Source: Eumeta japonica (lineage: Eukaryota > Arthropoda > Insecta > Lepidoptera > Psychidae). Taken from it: DNA of 64,000 nucleotides. The notes under the pieces were generated by a model, which searched no databases, was not told where the DNA came from, and saw only the letters and a program-made list of their open reading frames with translations. A program made the position numbers and the translations under genes. Below are positions 37,801-52,800 of the stretch, piece by piece. The DNA lies in contig BGZK01000888.1 of assembly GCA_005406025.1 (NCBI GenBank), positions 124,001-188,000 on the forward strand, in the 5' to 3' direction. Each line of letters begins with the position of its first letter. Positions within the stretch are counted from its first letter, which is position 1.

Positions 37801-40800
37801 TGGACAGACCTGTAAGTTAAACGCATCTGCTCACAAAGTAAACTGTTACTGTCAGATAGAGAAACCTGAAGGTTATTAGCTTTGTTCAAAACCTGAAAGG
37901 AAATTGTAGCTTTAATACAATATAGGAAAAATCTAAGTTCCCCAGTTTATAGCATATGCTGTCAACTACATAATTTTCAATGTTATTTAGTGGATTAAAT
38001 TTGGAAAAAAAAGTCATTAGAACAGTATGTCAAGTGTCTGTTTAAAATGTGCGCTTCGTGTAACAACTCCTGAGCAGGATTTGATGAGACTCCATCTATT
38101 TGGGACTTGTATTTAAAATTCATAAAATCTTCATCCAGTTGTCTTTTAGTGGATAATAAGCAGAATCATAATTCAACATTGATAATGTTACCCCAATCAG
38201 GCCAGTTTTTTTTTAGGAATGAGATAGTGCAATTCTAAAAATATATAGCTATATTATAAAATATGTGATATTTTCTTTGTTTTCCTAACAATGCTTATAT
38301 GTTAGATGAATACAAGTACATCTATAAATGATTCTAACATTAGGAAAAATATGGAAATAAAGAATAAAAAAAATTATAACAATGTGTATAATATTACGAG
38401 ACCTGTAAAAATGCTACATTTTAAATTAAAATTTTGTACTTCAGAATAAACAGAACTAATTACTCAATTAAAAAAACAAAAACTGGCCAACAGCGAGTTG
38501 AACTTACGCACCAAGAATATGTACAAGCACATAACATATTTTTACCAGAAATATAAGATTTTTGAGTTTGAGCGCCAAATCCTTAGTGCAAGTACTATTC
38601 ACACTTGGCCGGTTTTTGTTATTTAATTTAGTGTGATTATAGTATGCACTGTGATCACATTAAATTTAACGCTTATATATATATTATTATTTTTACAATA
38701 GAGCAAAAAAAGACTGAAAAAACGTGTTTGGTTTTGCACAGAGCCATGAATGTTTTACTTTTTGTTTATTTTTTGAAGTTATATTTCTTTAGGCCCGTTT
38801 TACTAAATTGTTAAGTGTAAATTGTTACAATGCGTAACAAAAAAATCTACATTACAAAGTTGTTTGCAAACCTATTGTTATATCTTGGTGGTAACTTGGT
38901 AGTAACTTTAGCTTCATAAATTTTTTCTGACAATCAGAACGCGCAAAAATTGATGATATTTTAATTTTCAGATTAAAAATAGACCGAAATTATGTAGGTG
39001 AAGAACATAATTTGAATCAATCACACATAACTTGAATAATAACACAACTGTTATATTGTGCCAAGCATTAATTGATATTATAAGGCTCTAAAAAATTGTA
39101 GATCAATAAATAATATTTATTATAGAAAAAATTCATGCTGTCATTAAATTATAAATTCATATTTCATACAAAAGATACTGAAATAGAATTTTTCTTCAAG
39201 AATTATTTCACTATTTGATTGATTTGTTAACTTATTAAGGTGTTTCATAAATAATGTCGGTTTTTAATATTCAAAGTATAGCCCATCGTACTCTTTGGTC
39301 TTAACCCAAAGTACAGCAACTCTCAAGACCTCAGTAAAACCATTCCTTGGATTTAGATGCAAAGAATTTCCGCGCTCCATTTTCAACATCTCCTTTGAAT
39401 TCAAATTTATTTTCATAGAAAAACTTCGTCATGCCTTTCAACAAATAGTAGTCTGACAGTACAAGGTCTAAACTAAATACTGGATGTGATACGAGCTCAA
39501 TACCACCAGGTTCTTCGATTTTACACCACGTTAACATTTGCAATATTTCATTTAGTATCATGCTATAAGAGCACCCGTTTTCAGTTTACTAAATCTAGAT
39601 ATTTCTGTGACAAAACCTCATACATTGGTGTCAGTTGTTCACTATATATTTCAGCAGTGACAGTTCGACCATATAGAATTATTACAAAATACATTGAGCC
39701 TTCATAATTCCACCAGGCACAAAGACCTTTGGCTCAAATCGAACTCTCTTCATAATGTGTTCCGATAATTGTTCTTCATCTAGCGACTGCTTTTTCAAGC
39801 AGTTTGTTTAGATAAATCTATTTTTCATCACAAGTGACAATGTGTTTAATAAAATGATCATCTTTCAGCAGAGCAAGGAGCTGTTTACACACTTCTACTC
39901 GACATTTCGCTTGAATCTAATTTAAATTGTGGAGCGCTATTTGAAAACTTTCATACATTTTATGTAACAATTTGATATGGCAGTATGCAGTGTCTTTAGA
40001 AAGTCTAAGGGAGTCCGATAATCGGTGAGTGCTGGCACTAAGTTGGTTTTTAACTCCTTCCTCCAATTGCCTCAATATCCCATATAGCTGGCCAACCAGA
40101 GAGCAAATGATTTACTAGCTTTAAATCTCTACTATTAAAACAATTAAGACAACACTGTGCTGTTCGTTCATTGACTACATATTCGCCTTCAATTTCACAT
40201 ATTTTACTTACTGCAGAGATGCTTTAAACTTTCGTTTTCAATAATGTCAACAATACACAAATTTCGTGTTTAAACACTCTATATGTTTTATTGGTAAAAC
40301 ATCTTGCCTATCAATTAACACAGATTATTATTAAAAGAAAGTAAAGCAGACTTCATAAAACTAAAAACTTGTTTAAACAATTTTATTTATGACATTTATA
40401 AAAAGAAGCCTATGAATTCTAGTTATGATAATAGACATTACTAATGAGACACCCGAAATACTATAAATATTAATTAGTGTCTGACTTATATAATTTTAAT
40501 ACATGTGTTTACAAGAATATTGAGTGTTGAATATCTATTTTAATTAATTATTGGACACTCAAATTGCGGGTGATGGTAAATATGTAAATAGTCTGAAACA
40601 TAAGATAAGGATTTTTTTGTTAAGGAAACAAAACTAAAATAGAAAAATCAGATTTAAGCTTAGATCGATATAGTGACATATTGAAGTAGATCGTGGGATT
40701 AGGTCGGGACTAAGTCTAGAAATATGTCTGTGGTCATGTGTAGTATTAAGGTTGAATTCAGTTCTGACATCGGGTTAGGTTTAGAATCAAATTTAGAGTC

Positions 40801-43800
40801 AGGATCCAAAGCACTACCGAAGCAATATCGAAATCAAATACAATTATGGAATTAAATTAAAAATTGGAATTATGTCCATGCAAATAGCACTGTGTACAGA
40901 GCAAATTTGTAATAATATTGTATTGGCTAATAAGTAATGAGCATTTCAGTTTTTATTGTCCAGAAATTTCGAGTAGGCTTGAGAATGTTCTGTGGTAGGA
41001 GCTATATAAAAAACGAGTAGCATTTGTGTACATCAGTTATATTTCAGCTATAATTGCATAGATTATAATTGAGTAATGTTAAAGAAAAAAGAAAAAAAAT
41101 ATATTTATTTAATTAATTATTAAAGCCCATTTCCGACACTATTTAGTTCCAACATAGACATTTTGCAAAGAGGTACAGCAAAGAGTGTCAATGATTCCAC
41201 TATTTTGACTATTTCTCGATAATTCAATTTAGGTCTGAGAGTCCTGTTGAAATTGATATCAATAACTTGAAAGCATTTAGTGAAGACATTTAAATCAGTA
41301 CTCATGATTTGGGTAAGATTCTTTCATAGTATGGTAGAAAATCATTTACATACTTTAGGAAACATTTACAAATATGGTGTTTGGGTACCACACTAGTTAA
41401 TAAAAGATCAAATAATCTATCAGATAGAGGTTTGTGTTACATTTTTATTATTACGCCATACATTTAACTGGCTAAACCATCTCGTCATCGGAAACTAAAA
41501 GTGATTAACCACACAGGTAAGCTTGAGATGCTAAGCTGTAAAGAACCACAAAAACCTACACCAAAAAGTCATCTTTACTATTGAGAGGTAATGCTCTCAA
41601 TATGGTGGGATATACGGAATGATACAGTGACACTTTACTGTAATCAACTTGAAAATTGTGAGCTTGAAATCCATTACAAAGATGAAGAATACAAAGCATT
41701 TTTCCTTCATGACAATGTTCAGCTGCATATTGCTAAAAGTACCTGCTTAAAGCTACCAGAGCTCAATTATAAAATATTACACCACCATCCATATCCAGAT
41801 TTAACCCCAATTATTCTAATTTATTTCCATCCTTCATTTATCGGAAAAAAAACCTTTGACATGGAAGTCAGACCAGCAAAGTTTTACACAGTCACCCATA
41901 CACTCTTTACTGAATCAATATCAAATAGTAGTAGATAATAATGGTGATTAAATTGTAAATGAATAACACCTATTTAATAAATAATAATTAGCAATATTAA
42001 GTTTTATGTGTAACTGATTATTTATTAGCCAACTTGATAATTTACTAGTTGTTAAATTATTGAGAATATTCTAGTTAATATTGTGGAAAATACTTGCAAA
42101 ATAACATGCATATACACATATAAACCATTCCAATTAAATGTGTCAATAAATTCATCATTTGAAACAACTAACAATTAATTTAATACACCAAAAATGAAAA
42201 TCAAAAATTAATATACATATTATGTTTCAAAACAATAATTACTTATATTAATTTGATACCAACTGGTTACTTTATGCTTTATAAGGTATGTGCATATCTG
42301 TATATTGATTGTTTCCGTCTCCTATTTTAAAGGAAATGACCTAATTTCAGTCTTTGTCAGCAAAAATGTAAATTAGGATGTTCTAAACCTAAATAATCAT
42401 AAAGTAATGTACAATATGTAAGGCATCACATTCATAAGCACAAAAGTGAATCATTATATTAGTACTTCTCATAACCAGAACTTTGAATATTTAAAGTGTC
42501 GCATTTAACAGAGGTTTTTTTAGTTTTCTCCCAAACACAATTTTTTTTATACTGTACATCCGAGATTGGGTCACCTAGTTGTATAAAGTTACAACTGTCA
42601 TACACGAGCAAGTGATCCTATAAAGATCTTTTTATTAGGTAAAAAAAAAGAAAGCTTCTGTATTATATTGTAAAAGATAACAATTATTCTTTCTTAAAAA
42701 CAATGAGGCGAATTTTACTTATATAGACATATATTTTTAATTGGTAATTTTATGTAAACAATATAAAAAAGAAAGAACTTAAACTCACTGTGATTTTCTC
42801 TGCCAAAACCTCAACGTCGCCTGTCGTAAACTGTTCATTTTCCATAGAAGGTGGTCGCATTACTACAATTCCTTCTACTTTGAGTATGCTTTCTAATGGA
42901 ATGGTAGAAAGTGTTATATCCTTAACCTAAAACAAATGCCATAGGAGTATTGCTTTTGTGTACCTTTCTTATAACGTGTAAGTTTATTTAATAAAATAAA
43001 AATAAATTAATAACTGGGGTTATCACAATTTAAAAGTCAGATATTTATTCATAAGATTAATAAAAAGTATTTCTTTATAAAAGTACTATAAAAAATGAGT
43101 TTATGTTATCGTTTAATTATTATAATTTTTTGTCAACAAAGAATCTTCGAACCTGTGCTTAAATAAAATTTACAAATTACATCTACACCTGTTCGGAAAC
43201 AACACATTGTATGAATCCATAACCATCACGAAGTATGAGGAATTTGGATAGTCTTTGAAAATGCATCCACCCGCATAGGGTAATCTTCTGGCCGACGTGG
43301 GAGGGTCGCAACTCGCCGCAGGTGTGAGTGCGTGTACTGAATCGACACGCCGGGCTACTCTCTACTTGCATCGAGATCTGTCAACCATATATGCTATTAA
43401 TTAAAAATCTCACTTGTAATTTTTACTTCATAACAAAAACACTAAATCTTATTTGAAACAATATTATCTTTCGTGTAAACAAAATTCTAATTTTCAAGTT
43501 ATATAAATTTCTCTATTGTGATCCTTTAGAAAATGGAAGACAAGTCTGATTATGGATTAAATTTTGTTGTATGTTTGTGTTAGATTTTTGTCACTTTCCT
43601 ACAGAAGGATTTGCTCCAACAATCTATTTCAGACTTAGGGTTACAATGGATCAGATATCCATAAATAATTGGTAATCACTGCTCCATTTAATATAAAAAA
43701 TATCTTGTAAGTAAACCATTTACTTTTATGAACATTTAACTTTAAAAACCATTATAATGTTAATACAGTACAACGCGCAAAACTCTGCCGCTGTGAAGTT

Positions 43801-46800
43801 CGTCATAAAAGCGTTGCAATGGCGTAAAGTAGAAACGCGGCGGAGAAGATGGAACGGTGGGGAAGCGTAGTACCTGTGCAGTATATCAATCGCAACTTAT
43901 TCAGTGGGGCAGAATTTTGTGCGTTGTACTGCACATCGCGTGCAAATTACATTCTAAAAATTTTTCATATGCAATATATGTATTTCAATACAAAATAGTG
44001 TGACCCAGTGTTCAATATGTTGCCTTCAGGCATAGATTCCGTTTCTGACAATAAATGAATTGACCAATGAGTTTTAAGCCAAATAAAAATCACTAGCTCA
44101 TTGTCTCAGAAGATGTATTAAACTGTTAGTGTCAGACATTACATTGTCATGACAAATTCATGACAATTATTAACAGCCCCGACCCACATAGGACTGGCAT
44201 GGATGACTTTAAGGTGCAACCTCATCAATCTAAAATATTATGAGAAAGTTGTTTCTGCAGTAGAGTGTGAAAATTTTTACAAAATCAAATAAATATTTAT
44301 ATGATGTAAGAATTAAATTCAATTAATCTCAGTCAAATTATATTTAATTAGCTGTTCAATATGAAAAAAAGAATAGAGCATAATGATACTGAATTAAGAA
44401 ACTAAACCCTCAAAAGATCCCATTTTTTTTAACATTAAGGGGAATTAATTTTTTTTATTAAATAGTATAAATATAAATTTAGTTTGACTTGTCAGTATGG
44501 CCACTTTCTAAAGTAAAAAATTACATCTTCATTCTTGATTTGGAGTTGTTCAGCTGAAGGTGTCTCCAATACTTCCAGCTGTAGCTCAATGTGACCGTTG
44601 ACACTTGCCTGAAAAATATATCAATTTTGGTAAGACAGACTTCGTTCTCATCGTATGTTAGACCATTACTTGATTTCAATCTTATTTAAAAACTCAACTG
44701 AATATATTATAATACGTAGATAACTAATTTATACAGGGTTATTGGTAACTCGAGACATTCCTTTAAAGTATTGATAATAGTCAAAGGAGCATATTGAAGA
44801 TTTGTTAACTCTTATTGTTTGGATTACTTACAATGTGAAATATTATTTAGAAATTTTACTACACAGAAATATTAAACGATTATTTGCAAAATACTAGTCC
44901 AAAATTGTTGATTTTGTAGATTGGTTTTTTATCTTGAATATAATCAGAATAATGCAGTATTTTAAACCAAACAGGCAATTCAATTACACCTTATACTAAA
45001 TAAGAACGAAGTAGATTTAAAGATATGTAGATGTTTCAAAAGATGGGGTCAATAAGCTTTTGATCTTCACATGACACCGATCACACATGTGTAAATACTT
45101 ATTTTATGTGGCTTTCGGAAGTAGATACCACTGATATACAGATCTGAGATAAGCAAAACTAAAAAACCTTCATGTGTATACTTGGAATTCGTTCAGAATA
45201 AAACTAATTAAAATGATGACACTAACCGGGTTTATCTGAGCTTCCGGCCTCAAAGTAATTATTCCTTTAACATGAATAATATCATTTTGTTTCAAGTTGG
45301 CACTGAAATTCTCCATTTCTTGATTCTGTAATCAAAATTAGAGCCATATTATTGCAATTAATTAACAATGAAGAAGCTTTGTTTCTTTAGTCCAAATAAA
45401 GTAGTAGCCCATATACTACAACAAGTGTATCAACCACAAGCATGCACTATGAAGGGACTGCATATTATTGTTGTCATGTGGTCGGCTCTGTGTTTAAAAC
45501 ACATAAATAAATATATGCATTTGGGGTCAATCAATTATTTGTTGATCAAATTTTTGTAATAAGTCAATCAAATATTGTAATAATTTTGAAAGTCGTGATT
45601 ATATTAAAGTAATTATGAATATAAACATATAAATAGCATTTATATAAGAAACTTGAGTTACCAATAAAATGGTAAAGGGGAAGACAGTAATTTTTAACAG
45701 AAGTGCTAAACGTCATGTAGTTTTGTGAGATCATCAAATAATTCCTAGGTAAAGTTAAAAAATCAGTTTTCATTAAGCATTAAAAACTTATTGTGTTTTC
45801 TTGTAATAAACTTACATTAGAAGGAACAACTGCCTGGATCTTACCATAACCGTCCATAATAAATAAAAATTTTTTTGTTGCTTTTTCTATCCAACAAGTT
45901 AGAGACACCTGTTTATTTATCATATATGGTAAATCCGCGCAAGTATATTTACGATTGTTCAGTAAGTAGAGTAGACCTTTGTTATCTGAAAACAATAAAA
46001 TGTTATTTTGAATAAATAAAATAGAAGTTGGCCAAATTTGATATACCATTATTATTATTAATGAAATTGAGCGACAACTTATTATAAACTATTTGGAATG
46101 CCCAAAGTTCAACTTGTTTGCATCCATAAAACTTGAATGGAATATGGTATGTACTGTATTCGGTGATTATTAGTTATTATTATTGTTACATCAGAAGTGT
46201 TCGAGATATTTAAATAGTCTGATTTTCTCATAATTGTTCCAAATTTCACTTTTTCTTAATCATCATATATCATATTTGAATGTTGGTAATTACAAAATTA
46301 TTTAATTTTGTTATGAGTAATAATATCAAGATATAATAAAATATAATTTTATTATTAAAATATCACACATAAATGAGCAACTTAATAAATTCATTATTTG
46401 GTTCATTCTTTCAATATTTCTTTGCCTTATATCAATCAAGAAGATTGATTTTTTTTTCTATTTTCACATGTTTTTCTTATTTTATGTTCTGCTCTCGGTT
46501 GTTTCTCACTTTGATTTTTTTTTTCTTTGTCTTTAAGCTTCATATATTTAGCCATTGCTCAGCAAGGACTACAGAAGATAAATTCTATGCATCTTTGAAT
46601 TCCTTTTGTGCTAATTTTCTATTTGTTTAGAATAGAGAAAAATAAATGTGAAAGTGTGTCTGTCTCTTACCTCTTTATGCTTAAATCCCTAAATCAATTT
46701 AGATGCAATTCGGTATGGAAATAGTTTGAACCCCGAGGAAGGACATAGCTTACTTTTCGTTTGTTTGTCTGGCCGTTCGTTTGTATGGTTTTTCATGGCT

Positions 46801-49800
46801 CAACAATAATCAAATTGATTTTAATGAACTTAAGTGTACTAATGGAGCACACCATTTTTTCATATATAAGTCATTGTTTGTTTATCTTTCAGTTTGTATG
46901 TCTATTTATAACTCTATAATACAAACAATTTTGATAAAATTTGGAAAACTGATATAATTAATTGGTACATAAAGTATTGATTACTGTTTATTTTTTTGTA
47001 TGTTCATATGTATCACTCCTTATAACTAAAAAGTTTAATAGTTATTTATTTTATTTTGTCGGCCATGCTTATTGTTTTCTTTGTTCAGAAAAGGAGCGGT
47101 GTTAAAGAAGGCAATGAAGATTGAAAGGGAGATGGGAGAATAAGATATGGTGTGAAAGGATGAAGTAATGCGAAGGCAAAAGTAAGAGACAGTGTCAAAT
47201 CATATAATTACAATCGGATCCTAATTATATGATTAACAACAACAGATTAATGTTCAGAAATTGAAAGTAAATTAAAACGAACTATAGGGTGTTTACACTG
47301 CGTCTTTTTCAGTATTATAATATTACAAAAGTGATTATTTATGTCGATGTTTTACTGTTTGTAACTTAATCACGCATAAACGGCTGGATAAATTTAAATG
47401 ATATTTAGCACCGGATTTGTTTAAATCCGGACCGGACTCCATATCGAAACCGGGATTGATATCGTAATCGAGAGCGACAGTAAGATTGGAAAAAAAGAGA
47501 CGCAGGATTGGAATAGACAATAAGACCGAATCGGTACTAACTGTGAAATCGGACCTCAAATCGAAGATGGGATCGGATTAGTATCGATGATTACAACTTT
47601 GTTTGATATAAAATATGAGGAAATAATTGTATTTCAACAAAATGTGACAATGCGCAACAAGGACAGGTCAAAAGCTTTGGGACGTCAAATCCGAAATACG
47701 AAAATGAAAAATGGTTTGTATTTTGTTTTGTCCAATATTTAAAGTATTTTGAACGAAAAAAAATTGTAAAAACTGCTGTTTTTATTTACGTGTGATCATC
47801 TTGACATGAGGGGGTCAAAACTTTATAATTTATGTGACGTAATCTATGGATGGCCCCTAAATTATCCATGACCATAACAGTGTCGCGCACGCGCGGATGT
47901 AATAAAATTATAAAACGCGTTCCATTGTGGAAGTGAAATTGTTACTGTATTGCCACGAGACCATCGCGGATCATGCTCCCTGGACATCGAGAAGAACGAG
48001 GCCGGCGCGAAATAAGTCTTGTCTTGTCGACAGACGATTCCCCTTCATTCGGGAAGCGTGCAGACTAAGGACTAGATGAAAATTAAACACATAATATAAA
48101 ACAGAATATTGAATATAGTTTATCTATTCACTAAACTCTGATACTCATACTTGAATAAAATGAGTAGAATGAACATATTCAATATGTTAATAGAGTCTTA
48201 AAAAATAGTTCATCAAGAACAGCCGTAACAAATAATAATGATCCCGAATTATCTTTAGTAGCTAATCAACTTAATCAATGCATTGATTAGAACATACACA
48301 AACATTTTGGAATGAAAATGATAAGTATTTATTTTTCATGTGACAAAGAGCAAAGTATATAATATGCATTTATGGGGATCCTATTTTAGCTAATGTTTAT
48401 TCGTTTTTGCCATGGAAAGACGGTGGCCCGCAACCTTTATCAGGGCGTTAAACCACTTAGCGGAAGAGCTTCCCAAGATGCGATGTCTAATTCGCAGATG
48501 CAATTCTAGAAATTTTTCTCTTGGCAGTTATTAGTCGTAAGAGTGACGTGGTTTGACCATTACCATTTGAATTTACCAATTCTATGAATTATGTTGATTA
48601 TTTTATTTATTTAAAGGATTACCTCTTTTTGAATTTTGTCTAACAAGAAATTTTGATAATAACTCTTTTTGTTGCACATTAAAGTGATTGAATTTGTTTA
48701 TGACACTTATAGTAAAAAGCATGTTCCTGTAAATACATACATCATAAAATATCCATATATGAAGGCAGTTGCAAACATGAACTGTTGAAAGGTTTTCATC
48801 TCAGGCACTTGAACTCAATAATGCCTCATAATTTCCAGCCAACCTGAATTATTTGGGTAATTTCTTTTTCAGAGTTGTATCTACCTACCCTTAGACAATT
48901 TGGCCTGAGTGACATATTCGTCAACAATTTTAATTTTAGAATTATCATTAAAATGAGTACAACATGGGCATTCAACATTTTTTGTCCAAATGTCTACCTA
49001 CCCTACCTACCTACCTACCTACCCTACCTACCTACCCTACCTACCTACCTACCCTACCTACCCTACCTACCTACCCAAAGTTATATCTACCTATACATTG
49101 ATGATAAAATATAATTTGCCGTAATCTTACACTAATTTGAACATCATAAATGTAATAATAATATACATACTCAATTTATTGTATTCTTCACTTGTTATTT
49201 TTGGTGGATTTATTTCTGAAGGTCGCTCCAATCCTTCTGGCAAAGCAGGTACTTGTACCTTGCGGTCTATTTTGTTAATTTTTACCATTAATATGTCATG
49301 TACTTCAACTTCTATGTCTCCAGTTTGTAACTTCTGCAAATCAATGAAAAATCAAAACTTACTGATTTTGATATAAGTGTGAAAAAAACCAAAAGTTAAA
49401 CATCATTGAATTCGGTTACGAAGTTGAGATTCATGTATATGGTAATAAGTTTTCTATTATTCATTTACTGCTATAAATTTAAGCAGAAATGACTCAATAG
49501 GAACAGTTTTAATTAAGCTTGATTGATTGCGTGGTTAGATCATTAATGATTCAAAATTCAAAGTATCTTTATTTCATAGGTTACAAAATAACACTTGAAA
49601 TACGTCATATTTTTTTGCGAATTTACACTTTACTGCTCGTTCGGAAGGCAGTGATCTAACCACTTGACAGAATTTCTGAACAAAACAATTTTGAATCTAA
49701 AAAAGTGAGTAGTGTAAATACTTTGCTAGTAAATATTTACTGTTATGGACAGCCGAGCACTTAGCCGATAAATTAGACGTAAACTAAATTTGTATAACAA

Positions 49801-52800
49801 TAAACGATTTTTCTTTGTGTTAACTTATGCTAACCATGTAGGACTTAGTTTAAGGATTCTTCTTGTGTTTTAAGTTTATTGTGTTTCTATTTATGCATAT
49901 TAAATAAATAGAACATGTGCATTTTATTACCCGGGTAGGGACTATTTGTAGAAATTATTTATAAATTGTATATATACATTTGTAGTGTATATTTTGAAAT
50001 GGTATTGTGTTTGAATAAATTATTGTTATTGCATTGTGTTATATGAAAGTATAATTATTGTAATGCACATATGAATTGCATATTGAATTATGCCTTGGCG
50101 AGGGGACCAATGAGAGGCCGAGATCCAGGGCGCTATTTAAGGTACGGCCGCGAATCGATATACCAAGCGCATGTGGCGCACTTGCGGAAGGAATGTGAAA
50201 CGAATGGTCACGCTCCATCGTATACAACGTATGCAGTTTATTCGTGCAGCGGAAGCACCGCCTATAAATTTCAGCCATTTTAATTCATCCGTCGAGTTGA
50301 ATTGCAGCAGTAATATGTGAAACTAGTACCACTTTTCACTGGTAGTGAATATACCAGTGAAAAATCTGTCCTGGCCATCAATTCTGCCCACACCACAAGA
50401 AACCATACTCCGAAGCAGCGATGGAAAAGATCCGAGGTACGGGCTTACGCGGCCATAAAGATATCGCCATAATACGTGTAAGTTAAGATGGTTAAATAAT
50501 CAGTACATTGTTGTTAAACAGAAGAAAGGTTTGGTTTCTATACATTTGTATACGTTTGGTTTCTATGCAAATTGAACAATGACTTTAATTAATAAGAAAA
50601 GAATCCTAAGTACTCAGTCTAACATTCTTTGTTTAAAATACAAAATAAGCAAAAAGAGTTCCTGGAAGCTCAAAATACATTGTGTGCATAACCTGTTACA
50701 ATTGTGAATGAGTTGTAACTATATGTTGTGTATTTGTATTAGTGTTTTTATATGTTATTTACTGTGTATACATTTCTGAGTCAAACTAGAACTAGAGTAC
50801 ATTACAATAAGCAGAAGTATATGAAGTATGAAGATTTAATCATCTCACTGTGGAGACATATTCTACTACAATGTTCTTATTTCAAATTGAGGGCCTTGGA
50901 ACTTAAACCCTTCATACAGAACAAATGTGGATTGGGGGCTGTTAACAATTGTTGTCACAATTATGATGACAATAGACTGACTGCTTAATGAGCTCTCCAT
51001 AAAATGGATGTATGGTTTCATTTGACCCAAGTTGCAACCTCATATAAAAAGTATTTCATATTTCATATTCAAGACATTTTTTTATCATATTTTATTTGCC
51101 TTTAATTATAATATATTTGCTATTTTGTTCAACAACTTGTTGCCATTTTGTCAGTAGTGACATAATCCCATTGCTGTAGAAATTTTGGGACTTCTGATCA
51201 AAAAACTTCGACAAGTAGTTTGACAGTCCTCTCTTAATGTTAACCTACCTAAAGAATTCTGAATACACTGAAACAGGTGAAAATCTGAATGTCTAAGGTC
51301 AGGGTTATATGGTGGATGCATTAACACTTCCTAACCAAACTCTCTCAATATTCGCTGAGTGGCTAAAGATGTGTGTGGTCATGGTGAAAAACCACACCCT
51401 ATCTATTGATTAGTTCTGGTCGTTTTTTCTCTACTTCTTACTTGAGTCTCATCAGCTGTTGGCAGTAGAGATTGAAATTGACAGTTTTTTCCGACGGTAA
51501 AAGTTCATAATGAATAATGCCCTTCTATTCCTACCATACACATAGCATCAATTTATTGCCAGTTAATCTGGTTTCGTTATACTTTGTGGAGCTTGCTTGC
51601 CTTTTGACCATGATCTTTTTTACATGTCCTCGTCGTAGGTACTCCATTTTTCCTCATCAGTGACCAATCTTTTCAAAAAAAACGGTTGAGTTTCATTACG
51701 TTTTAATAAGGAATCGCAAATGAGTACACCATTCATTAAATTTCTTTCAGTGAGTTCTTGTGGAATCCTAGTATCAAGCTTTTTCATATATCCAGTTTTT
51801 TAAAATGTGTCAAAACTGTTTTATGGTCAATGTCAAGCTCTTTGTAAGTGAGGTTCATCTTTGACCTATTCATATTATCGAAATGAAAACGCTTGAACCA
51901 GTTTTATGGTACTTTCACCAACACTGCATTAGGTCCATAAACGTCACGAATTTTTTTTGGCCGTTTGTCTTGAATTTTTCCTTTTTGTAATAAAATACAA
52001 ACTTCAGTAGAAATAATTAACTAAATATGTCAAAATAAATTGTTTTAACTTTATAATTGGCAGTTAACTAACATAATTTGAAAGATATTAGATTAGACTA
52101 ATTAAATGTCACAAATGCCAATATCTCTAAAATTATTGATATTTTACATTTTTTAGTTTTTAACTTTATGAGTTGGCAGTTAACTATTGCTCATGAGAGT
52201 TTGAAGCACACTGATGCATAACTCATAAAGTAACCTTGCTATATATAGGCGTTTTATGCTTGAATGTGTCAAACCAATATATAAATATTATAATTATATA
52301 TTAATTAAAGAGGATATGCAGTCAAAGAACAGATATAAAGGTCAATATTAGGTTTGATGTTGCTTGCATGCTTGAATTGAAAATTTAAGTATGTAATATT
52401 AATGGTACTTTACCCTTATAGTACATATGAACTTACTTCATTATGTCCTCGGCCAGGCCTGCCCCGAACTTCACCTACCACAACTACATATGATTGTAAA
52501 GGTATTTTGGAGAATCGTCTTTGCAGATCAGTTCGCTAAAAATAAGAATTGTACATTGTTAGACTGTGACTGTTAATTTTATTGATATGACATTATTGTA
52601 AATAAAAAAAAATCACCATCACATAGTTTAAATCAAGTTTACAGCATTCAACACAGTTTTATTAGGAATAATGCTGGATATATTTTAGAATCAATCTGTT
52701 GAAGTTTGAAAAAAAAAATTTTCAATTTTTTTTAATTCCTCAAAATCTCTACATAATAGATTGATTGGAATTAGGTTTACCCTATTCAAAAATATTTGAT

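Noticed and set aside
43183..46049. OB copies 2 and 3 as independent AspRS pseudogene fragments.
   Set aside because: Each exon has proper acceptor and donor sites, no internal stops, and phases that join consecutively to the next copy and to the catalytic core.
48875..49114. Tyr/Leu/Pro/Thr-rich 79-codon frame.
   Set aside because: It is a translation of the (CTAC)n microsatellite.
50039..50283. GC-richer frames on both strands as an extra exon.
   Set aside because: No splice sites in a compatible phase and no similarity to AspRS; exons 3 and 4 already join in phase 0 across this intron.
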